Shown: positions 1-6,872 of the stretch, in pieces
How the letters are laid out: each line of letters begins with the position of its first letter
Numbering within the stretch: position 1 is the stretch's first letter
Assembly (NCBI GenBank): GCA_937983065.1
Contig: CALKAL010000125.1
Coordinates: forward strand, 1 to 7,859
Length of the DNA stretch: 7,859 nt
DNA from: an uncultured Bacillaceae bacterium
GTDB taxonomy: Bacteria; Bacillota; Bacilli; Bacillales; Alkalibacillaceae
Direction of reading: 5' to 3'
Program-made: the position numbers and the translations under genes
Notes under the pieces: model-generated
What the model saw: only the letters and a program-made list of their open reading frames with translations
Databases searched by the model: none
Told to the model about the DNA's origin: nothing

Positions 1-114
1 ACAAATCTTTTGAGTTTCCTTGGAGATTTGTCCAATAGAAGTGCTCTATAGTACAAATCCTTTAAGCTTTCCTATAGATTTGTTCCATAGATCCTTTATA
101 AAGATTTCATATGG
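1..114. repeat. Imperfect intergenic repeat with alternating inverted arms
   Basis: Two 31-base units, 1-31 and 53-83, match at 24 of 31 positions by eye. Each begins with ACAAATC and ends with GATTTGT, so each can fold on itself (arms 1-8/24-31 and 53-59/77-83). The stretch between them folds as well: GATTTGT 25-31 and ATAGA 35-39 face TCTAT 45-49 and ACAAATC 53-59, with short internal loops. After each unit comes a related tail, TCCAATAGA at 32-40 and TCCATAGA at 84-91, so the period is about 52 bases. A decayed piece may continue to about 114. The element starts at base 1 and may extend beyond the window. I see no open frame, promoter or transposase. It may be a small intergenic palindromic repeat family, but this is not proven. 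Confidence 0.6.
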
Positions 115-135
115 ATTATTTGGATGGGTGGATAA

Positions 136-177
136 AACAATAAAAAATAAGTGAAGCATTTGTTAACCTTCACTTAT
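136..177 (-). terminator. Rho-independent terminator of the Dph6-related gene
   Basis: A perfect 10-base inverted repeat (147-156 with 168-177) has an 11-base loop. Read on the minus strand, the stem is followed by a T-rich run (TTTTTTATTGTTTT) across about 133-147. The TGA stop of the upstream gene (170-172) lies inside the first arm, so the transcript folds immediately at the end of translation. Confidence 0.85.
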
Positions 178-841
178 CCTTTAATTTTATTTCTTGATAA
201 ATCGAGTATTCCGTTTCTTTAATTTCATTAACTACCTTTATCGGCAATGTTTTTTTGAACATAGGTCCACCATAGACAAACGTATGGTACTCCCCATATT
301 CACCACAAACATCAACATCATCTGGCAACGAGTTGATCAACTCATCATTAATTTCTTTTCCTAAAAATTCTCTCGCTAACTTTTTTGGATCAAGCGCCGT
401 TATGATTGTTTTATAGCCTAAATTTAAAAATTCGTCCATTAAATCTTTCGTCGATTCGCCCCAAAGAGGGAAAATTGGCTTTAATCGTGTCTTTTTCAAA
501 TTATTTTCTCGATACTTTTTAATATCTTCTAGTAAAATATCACCGAACATGACATGGGTGATTCCTTCGTTTTCAGCTTCATGAGTAAAACGTTCCATAG
601 CTTGTTCGTACTCTTCATTCGTTGTAGACGTTTTTAAGTATATTTTTCTCAGCTCGAATCCTAACATTTCCGCCTGTAAATCGAGCAGTTCTTCACTAAC
701 CCCGTGGGAACTCACCCGACCAAACTCTTCACTTAACGTCGTAAATAAATATTTAATTTCAATGTCTTCTATTTTAGAAATTCGATGTAAAGCAAGCATT
801 GAATCCTTTCCACTACTAAACGAGACTATGACTTTTTTCAT
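170..841 (-). CDS. Dph6-related ATP pyrophosphatase (PP-loop family)
   Basis: The 223-residue protein opens with an N-type ATP pyrophosphatase PP-loop, SSGKDS at residues 9-14, which binds ATP and releases pyrophosphate while adenylating a substrate. Other hallmarks of the Dph6 (diphthine-ammonia ligase) family are a central PIFPLWGES segment and a C-terminal GEYGEYHTFV block (residues 180-189) followed by GGPMF. Length is usual for the single-domain bacterial form. Eukaryotic and archaeal Dph6 amidates diphthine on elongation factor 2. Bacteria have no diphthamide, so the real substrate here is unknown and the diphthamide name should not be transferred. The ATG at 839-841 has GAGGTG (847-852) five bases upstream, which supports the start. 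It probably acts in the cytosol, as no signal or membrane segment is visible. It follows pepF on the same strand after 209 bases, but each gene has its own terminator, so it is probably transcribed alone. Confidence 0.88.
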   Translation of the reverse strand: MKKVIVSFSSGKDSMLALHRISKIEDIEIKYLFTTLSEEFGRVSSHGVSEELLDLQAEMLGFELRKIYLKTSTTNEEYEQAMERFTHEAENEGITHVMFGDILLEDIKKYRENNLKKTRLKPIFPLWGESTKDLMDEFLNLGYKTIITALDPKKLAREFLGKEINDELINSLPDDVDVCGEYGEYHTFVYGGPMFKKTLPIKVVNEIKETEYSIYQEIKLKDK

Positions 842-960
842 TTTTGCACCTCATACTTTGTAAAATAGTTCTAAAATTTCAGCTACGCGTAAATTTAAAA
901 AATCCAATCATTGAAAGCTAAGCACCATACAGAATTAAAAATTGTGCGCCTTCACTTTGA

Positions 961-989
961 ATTTTATCAATATAATCAATAGTGCTCAA
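961..989 (-). promoter_or_regulatory. Candidate sigma-A promoter for the Dph6-related gene
   Basis: On the minus strand TTGAGC (984-989) is followed after 17 bases by TAAAAT (961-966). Spacing is ideal and each box departs from consensus at only one or two positions. It lies just downstream of the pepF terminator, as expected for an independent transcript. It would leave a leader of more than 100 bases (842 to about 954) in which I see nothing distinctive. This is prediction from sequence only. Confidence 0.4.
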
Positions 990-1036
990 TCATAATAAAG
1001 GCTTGCGCTTCATTATTTAAAATGACACGCAAGCCT
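986..1036 (-). terminator. Probable terminator of pepF
   Basis: A perfect nine-base GC-rich repeat, AGGCTTGCG at 999-1007 and CGCAAGCCT at 1028-1036, brackets a 20-base loop that itself contains CATT/AATG pairing. It lies 14 bases beyond the pepF stop. The T tract on the minus strand is short and interrupted (TTTATTATGATT), so termination may be less efficient than at the other two terminators. Confidence 0.7.
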
Positions 1037-1050
1037 CATATCGTTTTATG

Positions 1051-2850
1051 TTAAAAACTATTCACTAACTCATCAATTAACGACCCGACATGAGCAACTG
1101 CTTTACTAATTGGCTCTGGTGAAGACATGTCAACACCAGCATGTTTCATTAACTCAAGCGGTGTTTTCGTGCCTCCTGCTTTTAATACTTCTAACCAACG
1201 ATCAATAACAGGTTGGCCTTCTTCTTTAATCATTTGTGAAACAATCGTCGAAACCGTTAAGCCCGCTGAGTACGTATACGGGTAAAGCCCCATATAATAG
1301 TGTGGCTGACGCATCCAAGTGAGTTCTGCCCCTTCGTCAATTTCAACGGCATCTCCCCAGAAGTTGCGTAACGTTTCACCCTTTTGTTCTTTCAAAACTT
1401 TAGCAGTGAGAGGAACACCTTTTTCAGCTAAATCATAGACTCGACGCTGGAATTCCCCTTCAAGTAAGTGGGTGATGAAGTTATGGTAATACGTTCCGAG
1501 TAATTGCATAATGACCCAACGTTTCATCCGCGGTTCGTCAGTTTGTGAGAATAAATAATCCGCTAATAGCATTTCATTCATCGTTGAAGGCGCTTCGACG
1601 AAATAAGTTGATGGACGTGTATTAAAAATACGTTGATATTTATTGGCTAAATAAAAATGTCCAGCATGCCCGAGTTCATGAGCTAACGTAAAGGCACTTC
1701 TCATATTGTTCGACCACGTCATTAAAATAAACGGATGGGAGCCATACGGACTTGAACAGAATGCACCTGTCGATTTACCGATGTTATCAGCATAATCAAC
1801 CCAACGTTCACTTAACGCTGTTTTCATAATGTCTGTATACTCTTCACCCATCACACTTAAAGCCTTCAAAATTGTGTCACTTACTTCTTCATATGTCGTT
1901 CCAGGATTAAATTCAGGATCAAGCGGTGCCTTTAAATCGACGAAAGTCATCTTATCTAATCCGAGCACTTCTTTCTTTAAATTAGCATAACGACGCATAT
2001 GCGGTGCGAGTTCCTTTTGAATAACATCAAGTTGATTATGATACATTTCTTCCGTTACTTTTTGCGGATGTAAAAGCATTTGCGTCACATTATCATAGCC
2101 TCTTGCCTTAGCGAGGGTCACTTGCTTTTTCACTTCCGCTGCATAAACGGCTGCATACGTATTTTGATAGTTTTTTAACGTCTTTACAAAAGATTCGTAT
2201 GCTTTATGACGGACTTCCGTATTAGGCGACTGCTCGTATTCATCTTCAAATAAAGCAAACGAATTCGGATATTCCTTTCCATCAGAAGTCGTGAAATTAT
2301 CAAATTCCATATCCGATGATTTACTACGTTGATAAATTGTATAAGGCGCACCATGAACTTCACTTAAAGAAGCGAGTAATTCTTCAACCTCAGGGCTCAA
2401 CGTATACGGTTTTTGCTCAAGTAAATCTTCTAAAACTAATTGATATTCGCGTAAACCTTCATGCTCTTTTAAATAATTTTCAATAACCCCGTCTGGAAGA
2501 GCTAAAATTTCAGTTTGAATAAACGACAATGCCGCATTTAGCTTTGCCATAGCGGAGGCCATTTTCCCAGCATTCGTCTGGTTAACAGGGTTTGTCCCAT
2601 CTTCCGAAAAGCGTAAATTAGCATACGTAGCGACTAAAATCACTTTTTCTTGAAGCTTTGTGCGCGCTTCTAAACAGTTAAATAACGTGTCGGCACCTTC
2701 ATTTAATTTCCCTTTATACTCGGTGACCGTCGGGATGAGCTCCTCAATTTCCGTTAAAGCTTTCTCCCATTCTTCAAGCGAACTAAATAAATCTTCTACC
2801 TTCCACGTCTGTTCTACAGGTACTTCAGAACGTTTTAGTCTTGTAGCCAA
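1051..2850 (-). CDS. pepF: Oligoendopeptidase F (M3 family zinc metallopeptidase)
   Basis: The 599-residue protein has the length and layout of M3B oligoendopeptidase F, a cytosolic enzyme that cleaves peptides of roughly 7 to 17 residues. An all-helical N-terminal part leads to the gluzincin site HELGH at residues 391-395, where His391 and His395 should bind zinc and Glu392 should be the general base. The third ligand is probably Glu419 in FVEAPS, 28 residues after His391, as in other M3 enzymes. Near the C terminus, GLYPYTYSAGL carries the conserved tyrosines that line the M3 active site. No signal peptide is seen. The start is TTG (2848-2850), chosen because AAGGAGG lies seven bases upstream and no better in-frame start exists. 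It is divergent from gatC. In other bacteria PepF is linked to peptide turnover and to processing of signalling peptides; nothing here points to a specific substrate. Confidence 0.95.
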   Translation of the reverse strand: MATRLKRSEVPVEQTWKVEDLFSSLEEWEKALTEIEELIPTVTEYKGKLNEGADTLFNCLEARTKLQEKVILVATYANLRFSEDGTNPVNQTNAGKMASAMAKLNAALSFIQTEILALPDGVIENYLKEHEGLREYQLVLEDLLEQKPYTLSPEVEELLASLSEVHGAPYTIYQRSKSSDMEFDNFTTSDGKEYPNSFALFEDEYEQSPNTEVRHKAYESFVKTLKNYQNTYAAVYAAEVKKQVTLAKARGYDNVTQMLLHPQKVTEEMYHNQLDVIQKELAPHMRRYANLKKEVLGLDKMTFVDLKAPLDPEFNPGTTYEEVSDTILKALSVMGEEYTDIMKTALSERWVDYADNIGKSTGAFCSSPYGSHPFILMTWSNNMRSAFTLAHELGHAGHFYLANKYQRIFNTRPSTYFVEAPSTMNEMLLADYLFSQTDEPRMKRWVIMQLLGTYYHNFITHLLEGEFQRRVYDLAEKGVPLTAKVLKEQKGETLRNFWGDAVEIDEGAELTWMRQPHYYMGLYPYTYSAGLTVSTIVSQMIKEEGQPVIDRWLEVLKAGGTKTPLELMKHAGVDMSSPEPISKAVAHVGSLIDELVNSF

Positions 2851-2857
2851 ATCAATT

Positions 2858-2864
2858 CCTCCTT
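2858..2864 (-). promoter_or_regulatory. Ribosome binding site fixing the TTG start of pepF
   Basis: The minus strand reads AAGGAGG here, a full Shine-Dalgarno match, seven bases before TTG at 2848-2850. The match and spacing justify a non-ATG start, since no ATG lies at this point. Confidence 0.85.
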
Positions 2865-2887
2865 CAAATTATTTCGGTTTACTAAAC

Positions 2888-2918
2888 ATTATAAAGTAAA
2901 AAGTGTGTTTTGTGTGAA
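2888..2918 (-). promoter_or_regulatory. Candidate pepF promoter
   Basis: A perfect TATAAT -10 box lies on the minus strand at 2888-2893. The best -35 candidate is TTCACA at 2913-2918, with a long 19-base spacer. Just upstream (2918-2931) is a 14-base A/T palindrome of six A, TA, six T, which could act as an UP-like element or bend the DNA. The -10 call is stronger than the -35 call. Confidence 0.5.
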
Positions 2919-3033
2919 AAAAATATTTTTTGGCAAGATTAAATGTTTCTATTTTTCCCTTCAAAAAAATATAATTGCATGGATCCTACGTTTCTAATTA
3001 CCGTTTTAGTGATAAAATAGGACAGGGACAACA

Positions 3034-3063
3034 TTGTCATTCAATACTTAGATTTGCTATGAT
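3034..3063 (+). promoter_or_regulatory. Candidate sigma-A promoter of the gat operon
   Basis: TTGTCA (3034-3039) and TATGAT (3058-3063), 18 bases apart, each differ from consensus at one position. Transcription would begin near 3070, giving a leader of about 35 bases, too short for a T-box or riboswitch. The -35 box overlaps a small inverted repeat, GACAA-CA-TTGTC (3027-3038). A perfect TATAAT also occurs at 2970-2975 on this strand but has only a poor -35 (TTCTAT, 2947-2952), so it is a weaker alternative. Confidence 0.6.
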
Positions 3064-3104
3064 TAATAGTACTGTAATGTGAAAAAGTACGGAGGTGGAC
3101 ATCG

Positions 3105-3395
3105 ATGTCGAAAATTTCAAAGGAACAAATTAAACATGTGGCCGCTCTCGCAAGACTTGAAATTTCTGAGGATAATCTAGACAAGTATGCTCAGGAAGTA
3201 GGGACGTTAATCGAGCTTGCTGAAGAGTTAAACGAAGTAGATACGACAAACGTCAAGCCAACAACCCATATGTTACAAACGAAAAATGTTATGCGTGAAG
3301 ATGAAGCGAAAAAGTGGACAACTCGGGAAGATATTTTAAAAAATGCACCCGATCATAAAGACGGTTTATTCCGCGTCCCTTCCATTTTAGAATAA
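3105..3395 (+). CDS. gatC: Aspartyl/glutamyl-tRNA(Asn/Gln) amidotransferase subunit C
   Basis: This 96-residue protein matches the usual size and pattern of GatC. It starts MSKISKEQIKHVAALARLEIS, typical of the family, and has a later PTTHMLQTKNVMREDE segment that contacts the other subunits. GatC has no catalytic site; it wraps between GatA and GatB and stabilises the heterotrimer that amidates Glu-tRNA(Gln) and often Asp-tRNA(Asn) in the cytosol. The start is supported by GGAGGTG at 3091-3097, seven bases before ATG. It is the first gene of the operon, with a promoter candidate about 40 bases upstream. The gatA start follows 15 bases after its stop, and the gatA Shine-Dalgarno overlaps the gatC stop, which suggests coupled translation. 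Confidence 0.96.
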   Translation: MSKISKEQIKHVAALARLEISEDNLDKYAQEVGTLIELAEELNEVDTTNVKPTTHMLQTKNVMREDEAKKWTTREDILKNAPDHKDGLFRVPSILE

Positions 3396-3410
3396 AGGAG
3401 GAAGCAGTAG

Positions 3411-4883
3411 ATGTCTCAAGATTTAACGATAAAAGAGCAACTAGATCAGCTAAAAAATAAACAAGTGAAAGCATCTGACTTAATTAACGAATCGTTTAAA
3501 AAAATTCATGAAAATGAAAAACATATTGAAGCTTTTATTACGTTAAATGAGGAACAGGCAAAATTAGATGCGAAAAAGTTAGACGAGCAAGGTTTTGATG
3601 AAAAATATCCGCTATTCGGGATGCCGATTGGGATTAAAGATAATATCGTTACAAAAGGGCTTAAAACGACTGCCGCTAGTCAAATATTAGCTAATTTTGA
3701 TGACCCTTTATACGATGCCACGGTCGTTAAAAAGTTAAAAGAAGCTGGTGCTATTAATGTCGGTAAAATGAATATGGACGAGTTTGCCATGGGATCGACG
3801 ACGGAAAACTCTAGCTTTCATGTGACGAAAAATCCTTGGAATACAGACTACGTTCCAGGTGGATCAAGCGGTGGTTCAGCAGCAGCTGTTGCAGCGGGAA
3901 TGGTTCCTTTTGCATTAGGAACGGATACAGGTGGCTCAGTTCGTCAGCCAGCTGCTTTTTGTGGTGTCGTTGGGATGAAGCCTACATATGGTCGTGTATC
4001 GCGCTTCGGTTTAATTGCTTACGCCTCGTCATTAGATCAAGTCGGCCCATTAACTCGAACGGTAGAAGATAATGCTCGCGTTTTAGAAGTCATCTCAGGA
4101 TATGATGAGATGGATTTATCGTCAGCACCCGTTGATGTTCCTAAATTTACAGACGCTTTAACGGGTGATGTTGCAGGTTTGAAAATTGCTGTACCGAAAG
4201 AATATTTCCAAGATGGTTTTGATGAGGATGTTAAGGAATCTGTTAAACATGCCCTCAAACTATTAGAAGATTTAGGGGCAACGTGGGAAGAAGTTTCTTT
4301 ACCCCATTTAAAATATGCTGCATCAGCTTATTATATTATTGCAGCGAGTGAAGCCTCATCGAACTTAGCCCGTTTTGACGGTGTTCGATACGGAAAACGG
4401 TCTGAAAACGCAAATAATATGTTAGAAATGTATACGAAATCTCGTAGTGAAGGATTCGGGGAAGAAGTGAAACGTCGAATTATTTTAGGGACGTTTGCAA
4501 TGAGCTCGGATTTTTACGAAGATTATTACAAAAAAGCACTACAAGTTCGGACGTTAATTAAACAAGATTTTGAAAACGTATTAAGTGAATACGACTGTAT
4601 AATTGGACCGACAACGCCATCAACAGCGTACAAATTCGGCGAGAAAAGTAAAGATCCTTTAAGAATGTATGCGAGTGATTTGACGACGGTTCCCGTTAAT
4701 TTAGCAGGACTTCCAGCGATTTCGGTTCCAGCTGGTTTTCATAACGACAATAACATGCCGATTGGAATGCAAATTATCGGAAGACCGTTTGATGAAAGTA
4801 CCGTTTATCGAGTCGCTCACGCGTATGAACAAGAAACAGGCTTTTATAAAGAAAAACCTCAAATCGGAGGTGCTAAATCATGA
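3411..4883 (+). CDS. gatA: Aspartyl/glutamyl-tRNA(Asn/Gln) amidotransferase subunit A
   Basis: The 490-residue protein is a full-length amidase-signature enzyme. GatA hydrolyses glutamine and passes the ammonia through a channel to GatB. The catalytic triad is visible: Lys76 in PIGIKDN, cis-Ser152 in the GGSSGGS loop (150-156) and the nucleophile Ser176 in TDTGGSVR. The spacing between the two serines (24) equals that in characterised amidase-signature enzymes. The C-terminal part keeps the family blocks DCIIGPTTPSTA and LAGLPAISVPAG. The start is fixed by AAAGGAGG at 3394-3401, nine bases before ATG. Its TGA stop overlaps the gatB ATG by four bases (ATGA at 4880-4883), the classic sign of translational coupling and equal subunit production. 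The cluster implies that the organism makes Gln-tRNA(Gln) indirectly, as most Bacillota do. Confidence 0.98.
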   Translation: MSQDLTIKEQLDQLKNKQVKASDLINESFKKIHENEKHIEAFITLNEEQAKLDAKKLDEQGFDEKYPLFGMPIGIKDNIVTKGLKTTAASQILANFDDPLYDATVVKKLKEAGAINVGKMNMDEFAMGSTTENSSFHVTKNPWNTDYVPGGSSGGSAAAVAAGMVPFALGTDTGGSVRQPAAFCGVVGMKPTYGRVSRFGLIAYASSLDQVGPLTRTVEDNARVLEVISGYDEMDLSSAPVDVPKFTDALTGDVAGLKIAVPKEYFQDGFDEDVKESVKHALKLLEDLGATWEEVSLPHLKYAASAYYIIAASEASSNLARFDGVRYGKRSENANNMLEMYTKSRSEGFGEEVKRRIILGTFAMSSDFYEDYYKKALQVRTLIKQDFENVLSEYDCIIGPTTPSTAYKFGEKSKDPLRMYASDLTTVPVNLAGLPAISVPAGFHNDNNMPIGMQIIGRPFDESTVYRVAHAYEQETGFYKEKPQIGGAKS

Positions 4884-6307
4884 ATTTCGAAACAATTATC
4901 GGATTAGAAGTCCACGTTGAACTGAAAACAAAATCAAAAGTATTTAGTCCAAGCGCAAACGTCTTTGGGGATGAACCGAATACGAATGTTAACCCGATCG
5001 ACTTAGGTTATCCCGGTGTTTTACCGTTATTAAATAAAGAAGCGGTTGAATATGCGATGCGCGCTGCTATGGCTTTAAATATGGACGTCGCAACCGACAC
5101 ATATTTCGACCGAAAACATTATTTTTACCCAGACAACCCGAAAGCGTATCAAATTTCTCAAGACGAAGATCCGATTGGACGTAACGGTTGGATTGATATT
5201 GAGGTAAACGGAAAAACGAAACGGATTGGCATTAATCGTCTTCATTTAGAAGAAGATGCTGGGAAACTATTTCATGGTGAAGAAAATTCTCTAATTGATT
5301 ACAACAGACAAGGAGCTCCTTTAATTGAAATTGTCTCAGAGGCAGACATTCGCTCACCAGAAGAAGCTTATGCCTATTTAGATAAGCTGCGTAAAATTAT
5401 TCAATTTACAGGTGTATCCGATGTAAAAATGCAAGAAGGCTCTTTACGTTGTGATGCAAACATTTCTTTACGCCCATACGGTCAAAAGGAATTTGGGACG
5501 AAAACAGAATTGAAAAACTTAAACTCATTCAATTTCGTCCGTCAAGGCTTAGAATTTGAAGAAAAACGTCAAGAAGAAGTACTCCGTTTAGGGGGAGTCA
5601 TCGAACAAGAAACGAGACGCTTCGATGAAAAGACAAAAGAAACGATTCTCATGCGTAAAAAAGGAAGTAGCGATGATTATCGTTACCTTTTAGAGCCAGA
5701 TATTATGCCCCTTCACATTGACGAGGAATGGAAAGAGCGTGTTCGTGCATCATTACCTGAACTTCCAGATGCTAGACTTCAACGTTATATTGAGCAATTA
5801 GGCTTAGATGAGTATGATGCAACTGTTTTAACGGGTACGAAAGAGATGTCCGATTTCTTTGAAGAGACGATTGCGTTAGGTGCGGATGCGAAACAGGCGA
5901 CAAACTGGCTAATGGGTGATATTTCAGGCTATATGAATAAACACGATAAAGAATTGCCTGATATCAACATTACCCCTGAAAGCTTAGCGAAAATGATTCA
6001 ACTCATTGACGAAGGAACGTTATCTTCAAAAATGGCGAAGAAGGTAGTCACTGAGCTGATCGAAAAAGGCGGCGATCCAGAGAAAATCGTCAAAGAAAAA
6101 GGATTAGCGCAAATCTCCGATGAAAATCAATTAAGAGATATTATTACCGAAGTTCTTAATGAAAACGAACAATCAATCATAGACTATAAAAACGGTAAAG
6201 GACGGGCACTCGGATTTTTAGTTGGCCAAGTGATGAAAAAGACGAAAGGCCAAGCGAACCCGCCAATGGTTAATAAAATTTTAAAAGAAGAAATGGACAA
6301 AAGATAA
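4880..6307 (+). CDS. gatB: Aspartyl/glutamyl-tRNA(Asn/Gln) amidotransferase subunit B
   Basis: The 475-residue GatB has the expected length. The N-terminal cradle domain (about 1-290) holds GLEVHVEL with Glu10 and His12, YFDRKHYFYPDNPKAYQIS, HLEEDAGK (122-129) and DYNRQGAPLIEIVSE (140-154); acidic residues and the histidine in these blocks form the metal and phosphotransfer site. The C-terminal third is a helical linker and YqeY-like tail that grips the tRNA elbow, ending with the family block KGKGRALGFLVGQVMKKTKGQANP. GatB uses ATP to phosphorylate the tRNA-bound glutamate (or aspartate), then replaces the phosphate with ammonia from GatA. The ATG overlaps the gatA stop, and GGAGG at 4866-4870 inside gatA serves as its ribosome site. 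Nothing is missing or odd. Confidence 0.98.
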   Translation: MNFETIIGLEVHVELKTKSKVFSPSANVFGDEPNTNVNPIDLGYPGVLPLLNKEAVEYAMRAAMALNMDVATDTYFDRKHYFYPDNPKAYQISQDEDPIGRNGWIDIEVNGKTKRIGINRLHLEEDAGKLFHGEENSLIDYNRQGAPLIEIVSEADIRSPEEAYAYLDKLRKIIQFTGVSDVKMQEGSLRCDANISLRPYGQKEFGTKTELKNLNSFNFVRQGLEFEEKRQEEVLRLGGVIEQETRRFDEKTKETILMRKKGSSDDYRYLLEPDIMPLHIDEEWKERVRASLPELPDARLQRYIEQLGLDEYDATVLTGTKEMSDFFEETIALGADAKQATNWLMGDISGYMNKHDKELPDINITPESLAKMIQLIDEGTLSSKMAKKVVTELIEKGGDPEKIVKEKGLAQISDENQLRDIITEVLNENEQSIIDYKNGKGRALGFLVGQVMKKTKGQANPPMVNKILKEEMDKR

Positions 6308-6312
6308 ATCAT

Positions 6313-6317
6313 AGGGG
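6313..6317 (+). promoter_or_regulatory. Ribosome binding site deciding the VOC gene start
   Basis: AGGGG directly abuts the first in-frame ATG (6318) but lies nine bases from the second in-frame ATG (6327). A ribosome using this site would start at 6327, so the shorter protein is preferred. Confidence 0.65.
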
Positions 6318-6326
6318 ATGAAAGCC

Positions 6327-6695
6327 ATGTTCCAATTTAAACGAATTGACCATGTGCAACTCGCCGCACCTAAAGGTAGTGAAGAAGAAGCTAGGGAATT
6401 TTTTAGTGGGAAACTAGGGTTTAAGGAGATCGAAAAACCAGAGGTACTAAAAAAACGAGGTGGCGCATGGTTTCAGTCTGGCGATGTTTATATTCATATC
6501 GGCATTGAAGAACCATTTTCACCTGCGAAAAAAGCCCATCCAGCTTTTGAAGTAGAAGGACTTAACGATTTAATGAAACATCTAGACGAGGTAAACGTAC
6601 AATATATTAAGGACGACCTTTTACCAGGTGCTAACCGCATTTATGTTCACGACCCATTCGGTAACCGGCTTGAATTATTAGAGTGGGAAAAATGA
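6327..6695 (+). CDS. VOC superfamily (glyoxalase-like) protein
   Basis: The 122-residue protein (125 if started at 6318) is a single-chain vicinal oxygen chelate protein with two beta-alpha-beta-beta-beta modules. The first begins IDHVQLAAP and runs to YIHIGIEEP; the second begins HPAFEVEGL and ends in the typical DPFGNRLELLE. Likely metal ligands, numbered from 6327, are His9, His57 or a neighbour, His71 and Glu116. Such proteins act as dimers on small electrophilic or aromatic substrates (glyoxalase I, dioxygenases, thiol transferases), but the sequence does not say which, and I do not assign a reaction. It lacks signal or membrane segments. It starts 19 bases after gatB and has no visible promoter of its own, so it probably sits at the end of the gat transcript. 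No functional link to tRNA amidation is evident. Homologues that open MF-RIDHVQLAAP are familiar from Bacillus genomes. Confidence 0.88.
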   Translation: MFQFKRIDHVQLAAPKGSEEEAREFFSGKLGFKEIEKPEVLKKRGGAWFQSGDVYIHIGIEEPFSPAKKAHPAFEVEGLNDLMKHLDEVNVQYIKDDLLPGANRIYVHDPFGNRLELLEWEK

Positions 6696-6737
6696 GGTAA
6701 GAAAGCAAAAGGTATTAACAGTATTATTAGAAACAAA

Positions 6738-6806
6738 AACGGGAGAAAGCTATGGCATCGGCAATTAGATAAAATAACTAAGCCGACGCCATCCGTTATT
6801 TAACGG
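6738..6806 (+). other. Nested inverted repeats in the gap before dagK
   Basis: In the 177-base gap (6696-6872), ATGGCATCGGC (6752-6762) pairs with GCCGACGCCAT (6782-6792) over 11 positions with one A-C mismatch and a 19-base loop. Directly after it, CCGTT (6793-6797) can pair either with AACGG upstream (6738-6742), extending the stem across a nine-base bulge, or with AACGG downstream (6802-6806), making a small separate hairpin. The two pairings exclude each other. No T run follows on the plus strand, so this is not a standard terminator for the VOC gene. On the minus strand the extended stem is followed by TTTTTGTTT, but no gene there needs a terminator. It could be an RNA processing or attenuation structure or a remnant repeat; function is unknown. 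Confidence 0.5.
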
Positions 6807-6872
6807 GAAAAAAATTTTAGCGGAGAATGCTTTTCGGTAATTTCCGAGGAGAAACAGAGTGAAGGTGAGAAG

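Noticed and set aside
1..91. CRISPR-like repeat-spacer arrangement.
   Set aside because: Only two imperfect units with homologous tails rather than unique spacers, and no cas genes nearby.
918..989. A 23-codon minus-strand frame from a TTG, ending IQSEGAQFLILYGA, in the gap between pepF and the Dph6-related gene; it faintly resembles the start of a thioredoxin-like domain.
   Set aside because: It has no ribosome site and no ATG, and its TTG coincides with the -35 box I propose. The likeness rests on a few residues and no downstream CxxC frame is visible.
2660..2899. A 79-codon plus-strand frame opposite the start of pepF.
   Set aside because: It is antisense to the pepF N terminus, low in complexity and Ser-rich, and lacks a ribosome site.
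3064..3104. Possible T-box or riboswitch leader before gatC, as the operon serves tRNA charging.
   Set aside because: The predicted leader is only about 35 bases and has no T-box signature sequence or terminator/antiterminator pair.
3836..4072. A 78-codon open frame inside gatA on the same strand, and a 73-codon opposite-strand frame at 4037-4258.
   Set aside because: Both lie fully within the well-matched gatA coding sequence and have odd composition (runs of Cys, Ser, Trp) typical of out-of-frame translation.
6694..6768. An open plus-strand stretch after the VOC stop that reads KVLTVLLETKTGESYGIGN before a stop.
   Set aside because: No start codon or suitable ribosome site, no recognisable family, and it overlaps the inverted repeat.
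6800..6828. Possible dagK promoter TTAACG, 17 bases, GAGAAT.
   Set aside because: Each box matches consensus at only four positions and both overlap the small hairpin region; too weak to list as a feature.
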